Assembly (NCBI GenBank): GCA_001776335.1
Contig: MFAZ01000010.1
Coordinates: forward strand, 4,512 to 12,262
Length of the DNA stretch: 7,751 nt
Source: Candidatus Curtissbacteria bacterium RIFCSPHIGHO2_01_FULL_41_11
Lineage (GTDB): Bacteria; Patescibacteriota; Microgenomatia; Curtissbacterales; GWA2-41-24
Reading direction: 5' to 3'
This document shows positions 3,167-7,751 of the stretch, piece by piece; positions within the stretch are counted from its first letter, which is position 1, and each line of letters starts with the position of its first letter. Below the pieces are notes generated by a model. It was not told where the DNA came from. It searched no databases and saw nothing but the letters and a program-made list of their open reading frames with translations. The translations under genes and the position numbers were made by a program.

Positions 3167-5408
3167 AAGTTTTTACATTTGTCCCATGGATCCGGACGTA
3201 ATATCCGACAAACCCGGCCGTTGTCCGAAATGCGGCATGTCCCTCGTCGCTAAAGCCATAAAAGATAAAAATTTGGAACCGTCTGAAAAACCAATGGAAG
3301 GACACGCAAATCACAAAATGGAGGAGCATAGAATGAAACCGGTATCTGAAATGTCCTTTTGGGAAAAATTCAAAATGGGCATGTTTATGGCGATGGGCAT
3401 GGAACATGGCGGGCTCGCCGGTCGCGAAATGGCAAAACTTATGGAGGAGGACATTAGAAATAAATTTTTTTTCTCACTTCTATTTACAATTCCTATAATT
3501 GCCTACTCGCCTGTCGGAGAAAAAATATTGGGCTTACAACTACCGTCACCAATTCCATCCGCATGGTTGCTTCTGATTTTAACTACACCTGTTTTTTTCT
3601 ATTCTGGTTGGATTTTTCTTTATTCCACCGTCAAAGCCCTGCAAAAAAGAACCCTCAACATGGCGGTTCTTATTGCAGTTGGTATAACCGCAGCCTATGT
3701 ATTTAGCATTGTGCTTACACTAATTGGCAGCAATGATTCTTTTTATGAAGCAGCCGCAATGCTGATCACTTTTGTCCTCTTTGGTCATTGGATGGAAATG
3801 AAATCGAGACGCGGAACAACCGACGCTCTGCAAGCACTGTTTAATCTTGTTCCTCCGAAAGCGAGGGTTGTAAAAAATGGTAAAGAAGTAGAAATACCCA
3901 CCTCAGAAGTTAAGATTGGTGACATCGTAATTCTTAAGCCCGGCGATAAAGTACCGGTCGATGGACAAATAACAGAAGGCGAAACTGCAATAGATGAGTC
4001 ATTGGTCACCGGTGAATCAATCCCAACTTCCAAGATAAAAGGTGATAGCGTAATCGGTGGCTCAATCAATCAATCGGGCTCAGTCCGATTTAAAGCAACC
4101 AAAATCGGTGAAGATACGGCGCTTGCTCAAATCGTCAAAATGGTCGAAGTTGCCCAGAACTCTAAGGCGCCTGGTCAAAAAATTGCAGATCGGTTTGCCC
4201 AATATTTAGTCATTGTGGCAGTCGGTGGCGGATTATTGGCTTTTGGAGGATGGTACTTTGTTATGGGAGTACCAATACTAGTTGCCTTAACATTTGCAAT
4301 TTCCACAACAGTTATTGCCTGCCCCGATGCTTTAGGACTGGCAACTCCGACAGCAGTGGCAGTAGGAACAGGTCTTGGAGCAAAACACAACATCCTAATT
4401 AAAGATGCGCCGACTCTTGAGCAAGTCTCCAAAATCCAGGCTGTTGTACTCGATAAAACCGGAACCTTAACTGAAGGCAAACCAAAAATTACAGACATCA
4501 TAACAGCCGAAAATTGGACACAAGATGAAATATTAAGGTTAGATTCAGCAGCGGAAGCTAAATCAAGCCATCCTCTCTCCAAAGCGATTTTAGAGGAAGC
4601 GCAAAGAAGAAAGATCAAAATCCCCCAAAAAGTTGAAAAATTTAAAAATATTCCAGGTCATGGAGTGGAAGCTTTCGTAGAGGGCAAACATATCATAGTC
4701 GGCACATTGAAGTTAATGAAAGATAGAAACATTAATATTGCTCGCATTCAGAAAAATATTGACACACTCCTTACAGACGGGAAAACAATTATGGTTCTTG
4801 CAGTAGACGGTAAGGTTGTCGGGGTAGCAGCTGCTCAAGATCCTATCAAAGATAATGCTAAAAAAGCTGTCGAGCGAATGCAAGAACTAGGCCTAGAGAT
4901 TGCAATGATTACAGGCGACAATACAAAGACAGCTGAAGCCATCGGAAAACAACTCGGCATCAAAAGAATTTTTGCGGAAGTATTACCGGAAGATAAAGCT
5001 AAATATGTCAAAAAGCTTCAAGAAGAAGGAAAATTTACAGCTATGGTTGGCGACGGAGTCAATGACGCGCCTGCACTTGCACAAGCTGATATTGGCATTG
5101 CCATCGGAGCAGGAACCGACGTGGCAATAGAAACAGCCAATGTAGTTCTTATGAAATCAGATCCGGCAGATGTACTGCGCGCAATTAAACTTTCCAAAGC
5201 GACAGTTACTAAAATGAAACAAAATCTTTTCTGGGCCTCGATTTATAATCTTCTGGCAATTCCAATTGCGGCCGGAATTCTCTATCCTAAGTTCGGCATA
5301 TCCCTGAGACCGGAAATCTCGGCTCTTTTAATGAGTATTTCATCAATTATAGTTGCCACCAATGCAGTTTTACTAAATAGAGCCGAAAAAAGTTTAGTGG
5401 AGATTTAA
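3150..5408 (+). CDS. copA: P1B-type copper-translocating ATPase with CPD metal-site motif
   Basis: A 752-residue heavy-metal P-type ATPase that pumps metal outward using ATP. Residues 8-35 form a small Cys-rich metal-binding domain (CPMDPDV, then CPKCGM; Cys11, Cys25, Cys28), followed by a Met/His-rich linker at 49-90. Eight membrane spans surround the actuator TGES (287-290), the transport motif Cys391-Pro392-Asp393, the phosphorylated Asp435 of DKTGTLTEG, the nucleotide-site His474-Pro475 and the hinge GDGVND (634-639). The last spans carry IYN and MSISS-x4-TNA motifs. Copper exporters usually have CPC (CopA) or CPH (CopB); the CPD here is atypical. Overall features such as GHWMEMKS and the His/Met N-terminus recall CopB, while LATPTA and MSISS recall CopA, so the symbol is provisional. 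No classic HMA domain is present. ATG 3150 is chosen for its SD. Confidence 0.93.
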   Translation: MTSQNKSFYICPMDPDVISDKPGRCPKCGMSLVAKAIKDKNLEPSEKPMEGHANHKMEEHRMKPVSEMSFWEKFKMGMFMAMGMEHGGLAGREMAKLMEEDIRNKFFFSLLFTIPIIAYSPVGEKILGLQLPSPIPSAWLLLILTTPVFFYSGWIFLYSTVKALQKRTLNMAVLIAVGITAAYVFSIVLTLIGSNDSFYEAAAMLITFVLFGHWMEMKSRRGTTDALQALFNLVPPKARVVKNGKEVEIPTSEVKIGDIVILKPGDKVPVDGQITEGETAIDESLVTGESIPTSKIKGDSVIGGSINQSGSVRFKATKIGEDTALAQIVKMVEVAQNSKAPGQKIADRFAQYLVIVAVGGGLLAFGGWYFVMGVPILVALTFAISTTVIACPDALGLATPTAVAVGTGLGAKHNILIKDAPTLEQVSKIQAVVLDKTGTLTEGKPKITDIITAENWTQDEILRLDSAAEAKSSHPLSKAILEEAQRRKIKIPQKVEKFKNIPGHGVEAFVEGKHIIVGTLKLMKDRNINIARIQKNIDTLLTDGKTIMVLAVDGKVVGVAAAQDPIKDNAKKAVERMQELGLEIAMITGDNTKTAEAIGKQLGIKRIFAEVLPEDKAKYVKKLQEEGKFTAMVGDGVNDAPALAQADIGIAIGAGTDVAIETANVVLMKSDPADVLRAIKLSKATVTKMKQNLFWASIYNLLAIPIAAGILYPKFGISLRPEISALLMSISSIIVATNAVLLNRAEKSLVEI

Positions 5409-5578
5409 TGATAAATTTGTTTAAAAAGAAAGATAAAGCAACAGATCCTGTCTGCCTGATGAAAGTCGAAAAGGGCGAAAAAGCTATTACGTACAATTAT
5501 AAAGAAGAGACGTATTATTTTTGCTCTGAAAATTGTAAAGAACAGTTTAAAAAAGACCCGGAGCAATTTTTATCATGA
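5408..5578 (+). CDS. small YHS-domain metal-binding protein (second copy)
   Basis: This is another 56-codon gene. Its ATG shares one base with the ATPase stop (TAATG). After a basic N-terminus (NLFKKKDKA) comes a YHS domain: DPVCLMKV at 13-20, TYYFCSENCKEQF at 35-47 and DPEQF at 50-54. Unlike the first copy it has the full FC-x3-C pair (Cys39, Cys43) plus Cys16, but the Gly of the DPVCGM motif is Leu17. It probably binds copper or another soft metal and acts with the ATPase, being translationally coupled to it; chaperone or metal-sensing accessory are both possible. It ends in an ATGA overlap with the next gene. The two copies share DPVC-x-MKV and YYFCS, so they are diverged paralogs or separately acquired YHS modules. 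Confidence 0.85.
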   Translation: MINLFKKKDKATDPVCLMKVEKGEKAITYNYKEETYYFCSENCKEQFKKDPEQFLS

Positions 5579-5772
5579 GCAATTTATTTTTGAGTATTTT
5601 TAAAAAACATGGCCTTTTAATGACTTTGGGCTGTCTGCTTCCCCTTGGCATCATTGGCCTTTTTGCGTTTTTTGGCATAAATCAAAATAGCTTACTGGTT
5701 TTACTGGTCCTGGCCTGTCCCCTGGGACATATTTTTTTAATGGGAGGACACGACAAAAAACATCATGAATAA
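5575..5772 (+). CDS. DUF2933-like small membrane protein with His-rich tail
   Basis: The 65-residue product has two hydrophobic spans, about 14-34 and 39-57, and a His-rich C-terminus (GGHDKKHHE at 57-65). Residues Cys20 and the block CPLGHIFLMGGH (48-59) resemble the CPLMHLFMM-GHGHH ending of DUF2933 proteins, which often accompany heavy-metal resistance genes; the Met of LMH is Gly here. The Cys/His/Met residues at the membrane edge could bind copper, though function is unknown. Its ATG overlaps the preceding YHS stop (ATGA), a sign of coupled translation, and no independent SD is needed. Confidence 0.78.
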   Translation: MSNLFLSIFKKHGLLMTLGCLLPLGIIGLFAFFGINQNSLLVLLVLACPLGHIFLMGGHDKKHHE

Positions 5773-5790
5773 TTTATCAGCCAAATAAAT

Positions 5791-6678
5791 ATGGAATTAT
5801 TAGTAAGCGCATCATTTATAGCCGCATTTTTTGCTGGAGTCGCCGCACTCTTTGCCCCTTGCTGCGTTACTGTACTCTTGCCTACATACTTTGCTTCAAT
5901 ATTTAAACAGAGATCAACCATTTTCTTAATGACATTCGTTTACTTTTTGGGCCTTTTGGCAGTTTTTATGCCGATTGGACTTGGTGCATCGGCTGTCACA
6001 CAACTGTTTAGTCAGTATCACAATATTATTTTCACTATTGGTTCTATATTCTTAATCATTCTTGGATTGACATTGGTTCTCGGACTACAATTCTCTTTTC
6101 CGGCACTAGTCCACCCGCAACTAAAAAGTTCAGGTCTTCCCTCGGTTTTTGTCTTAGGAGTATTTTCTGGCATCGCAACAACCTGCTGTGCACCGGTTCT
6201 TGCCGGAGTCATTGCACTTGCAGCCCTGCCGGCATCATTTCTTTTGGGCGGGGTCTACACTCTTGCTTATGTTCTAGGGATGGTTATTCCTCTTTTTGCA
6301 CTGAGTTTAATTTTGGACAAGAATAAATTTACCCAGAAGCTGTTTATATTCAGAAAAACAGTAAGTTATCAAATATTGGGGCAAAAAATACGCCTAACTC
6401 TATCGAACCTCTTCTCCGGACTCATGTTTTTAGTTATCGGACTAATTATCATTTATCTTTCAATTACAAATAACCTTGTAAGCCATGCCGGCTACCAGAT
6501 AGATATCAATATTTATTTGACCAAATTTATTCAATTTATAAACTCGTACACTAAAATCATTCCCGAATTCGCTTGGGCGGCAATATTCTTTCTGACTTTT
6601 TTACTAATAACGGTGAAGGCCTCCTTTGAGCTAGTGAAACTCATTAGAACAAATGGAAACAAGAAAGAAGGTGATTAG
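5791..6678 (+). CDS. CcdA/DsbD-like transmembrane thiol-redox protein with Cys-Cys pairs
   Basis: A 295-residue polytopic protein with about seven or eight spans. It shows the internal duplication of the CcdA/DsbD-beta family, whose members carry electrons from cytoplasmic thioredoxin across the membrane using one cysteine in each half. Here those positions are ALFAPCCVTVLLP (20-31, Cys24-Cys25) and GIATTCCAPVLAG (127-139, Cys132-Cys133), each followed by the expected Pro-containing segment. Doubling both cysteines is unusual compared with the single Cys of textbook CcdA (for example SPC-x-x-P). It is longer than typical CcdA proteins, with extra C-terminal spans near 208-225 and 257-282. No SD precedes the ATG at 5791, an 18-bp gap after the previous stop. 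The next gene, a thioredoxin-fold protein, overlaps it and is the probable redox partner. Confidence 0.85.
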   Translation: MELLVSASFIAAFFAGVAALFAPCCVTVLLPTYFASIFKQRSTIFLMTFVYFLGLLAVFMPIGLGASAVTQLFSQYHNIIFTIGSIFLIILGLTLVLGLQFSFPALVHPQLKSSGLPSVFVLGVFSGIATTCCAPVLAGVIALAALPASFLLGGVYTLAYVLGMVIPLFALSLILDKNKFTQKLFIFRKTVSYQILGQKIRLTLSNLFSGLMFLVIGLIIIYLSITNNLVSHAGYQIDINIYLTKFIQFINSYTKIIPEFAWAAIFFLTFLLITVKASFELVKLIRTNGNKKEGD

Positions 6679-7318
6679 TATTAAGAAAGAAACAATTATT
6701 ATTAGCTTTTCGATTCTTATTTTCGCATTGGCCGTCGTTGCAGCCTCTTTCTTTCTAGGAACCAAAAGTATGCAACAAAATAACCAGCAAGTGGAGTCTG
6801 CCTCTGATCATCACCAAGGGCAGCCTGTTTCCGATGGAAAGTTCAACTCATTATTGGGCCAAAAAGCTCCCAATTTTACTTTAAATAGTTATGACGATGA
6901 AAAAGTTAGCCTTAGTGAAATAAAAGGCAAAAAGGTAGTATTATTTTTTACAGAAGGAGTAATGTGCTATCCTGCCTGCTGGAATCAAATCGCCGCTTTC
7001 GGCAAAGACGATGCCTTCAAAGGCGATGATACAGCGGTTTTGACCATAGTGATCGATACCAAAAACCAATGGGAAAGTGCCGTCAAAAAAATGCCCGATC
7101 TTGTTTCCCCTACAAATAAAGTTCTTTTTGACTCTTCTAAAAGCGTTTCAAATGAATATGGAGTTCTCTCACTCCCCTCGTCAATGCACAAAGGTCAATA
7201 CCCCGGGCACACCTACCTCATTCTCGACAAGGAAGGCATAGTCCGCTTTATAAAAGACGATCCACAAATGGCAGTTAGAAATGACGAGCTGAAAGCAGAG
7301 TTGGAGAAATTAAATTGA
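6653..7318 (+). CDS. membrane-anchored thioredoxin-fold (redoxin/AhpC-TSA type) protein
   Basis: The 221-residue protein has one N-terminal anchor (about 14-36), a short polar linker with a His pair (53-54), and a thioredoxin-fold domain from about 66. Landmarks are LGQKAPNFTL (68-77), VVLFFTEGVMCYPACWNQI (95-113) and a C-terminal HTYLILDKEGIVRFI strand-turn-strand. The probable active site is Cys105-x3-Cys109 rather than the CxxC of TlpA/ResA or the VCP of peroxiredoxins. It likely works outside the membrane, reduced by the CcdA-like protein whose gene it overlaps by 26 bp. The start is uncertain: ATG 6653 is used, but GTG 6671 (8-bp overlap) is also possible; both keep the anchor. Substrate is unknown: disulfide reduction, peroxide removal or copper-site thiol maintenance are all compatible. 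Confidence 0.83.
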   Translation: METRKKVISIKKETIIISFSILIFALAVVAASFFLGTKSMQQNNQQVESASDHHQGQPVSDGKFNSLLGQKAPNFTLNSYDDEKVSLSEIKGKKVVLFFTEGVMCYPACWNQIAAFGKDDAFKGDDTAVLTIVIDTKNQWESAVKKMPDLVSPTNKVLFDSSKSVSNEYGVLSLPSSMHKGQYPGHTYLILDKEGIVRFIKDDPQMAVRNDELKAELEKLN

Positions 7319-7751
7319 AAAGTAAAGCTGTCTTAAAAGGATTATTGGCAGCTTTAATTCTCCTCCTGCTTTATTTCACAATAGTAACGCTTGTCTCCGG
7401 TTGGGATTTTTCAAAGGCGCAATTTTTCAAGTTTTGGTATTTTATAATAACGCTTTCTATTGGTTTTGGTGTGCAAGTTGGCCTTTACACATATCTCAAA
7501 AGTGCAATTTATAAAAATACATCGCCTAATGTTCTTGCGGTTTCAGGAACAATATCAACTAGTGCCATGATTTCCTGCTGCGCTCATTACCTTGTCAACC
7601 TGTTACCGGTTCTTGGCGCGGTTGGTGTTATTACCATAATCACCCAATATCAATTGCAGTTATTTTGGGCGGGATTAGCATTCAACTTTGCCGGAATTTT
7701 ATACATGACAGAAAAAGTAATCAAATTTTCAAGAAGTAAAAGATATGAAGT
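7315..7751 (+). CDS. polytopic membrane protein with CCAH motif, cut by the window edge
   Basis: A TTG at 7315 overlaps the preceding TGA by four bases and has an SD (GGAG at 7303-7306, eight bases upstream). The frame then stays open to the edge, giving at least 145 residues. Hydrophobic spans lie near 6-28, 40-61, 74-101 and 104-130. The outstanding motif is SCCAHYLVNLLPVLG at 87-101 (Cys88, Cys89, His91), a plausible membrane metal- or thiol-binding site. It resembles CC-x-HH-x4-LP-type hypothetical membrane proteins that I recall near copper and zinc genes, but I cannot name a family. Position as the last visible gene of the copper operon suggests a metal- or redox-related function. A C-terminal portion is missing beyond the window. 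Confidence 0.78.
   Translation, partial: MKSKAVLKGLLAALILLLLYFTIVTLVSGWDFSKAQFFKFWYFIITLSIGFGVQVGLYTYLKSAIYKNTSPNVLAVSGTISTSAMISCCAHYLVNLLPVLGAVGVITIITQYQLQLFWAGLAFNFAGILYMTEKVIKFSRSKRYE

Noticed and set aside
4175..4618. 147-codon minus-strand open frame inside the ATPase gene
   Set aside because: It is antisense to the most conserved ATPase motifs (CPD, DKTGT), has no SD, and shows no recognisable family.
1..7751. CRISPR array, tRNA, rRNA or insertion sequence
   Set aside because: I saw no regularly spaced repeats, no tRNA-like cloverleaf and no transposase-like coding sequence.

Overview
The window looks like a fragment of a small, AT-rich bacterial genome. Gene packing is very tight: stops overlap starts by 1-4 bp, whole genes are only 56 codons long, and one convergent pair shares its stop bases. 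Start codons are mixed (ATG, GTG, TTG). Some genes have strong Shine-Dalgarno (SD) sites; two appear to be leaderless. TGA is used as a normal stop, so this is not a TGA-recoding lineage. Together with the gene content (small DUF-type membrane proteins, a CcdA-like transporter, an isolated cobalamin adenosyltransferase), this suggests a Patescibacteria/CPR member, perhaps Microgenomates. That placement is inference, since the window holds no phylogenetic marker that settles it.

Region 1 (1-1558) is housekeeping. It holds the 3' part of an unrecognised gene, then an RluB/RsuA-family 23S rRNA pseudouridine synthase with a TATAAT box placed for a leaderless mRNA, then a convergent PduO-type ATP:cob(I)alamin adenosyltransferase on the minus strand. 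The last two share the bases TTAA as their overlapping stop codons.

Region 2 (1559-1683) is a short divergent control region. It has a -10 box for the adenosyltransferase inside a perfect 10-bp-arm inverted repeat, a copy of an imperfect-hairpin sequence resembling a dispersed intergenic repeat, and an extended -10 plus a near-perfect SD for a rightward 71-residue membrane protein.

Region 3 (1918-7751, continuing past the edge) is a copper-response operon, all on the plus strand with almost no gaps. A CsoR-type operator (core CCCCTAGGGG) fills the spacer between a perfect TTGACA and a TAGGAT -10 box in front of csoR. The genes in order are csoR (metal site Cys-His-His), a membrane-anchored Met/His-rich DUF305 protein, a DUF5676-type membrane protein, a 56-residue YHS protein with a TTG start, a P1B copper ATPase with an unusual CPD motif, a second 56-residue YHS protein, a DUF2933-like His-tailed membrane protein, a CcdA-like membrane protein with two Cys-Cys pairs, a membrane-anchored thioredoxin-fold protein with a C-x3-C motif, and the start of a membrane protein with a Cys-Cys-Ala-His motif. 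The two YHS genes and the last gene are short or edge-truncated and easy to miss.

Proposed working model (inference): copper entering the cell releases CsoR. The ATPase exports the metal, assisted by YHS proteins in place of a CopZ-type chaperone, of which none is seen here. DUF305, DUF5676 and DUF2933-like proteins bind or pass metal at the membrane. The CcdA-like/thioredoxin-like pair carries reducing power outward to thiols damaged by copper or to the metal-binding cysteines themselves.
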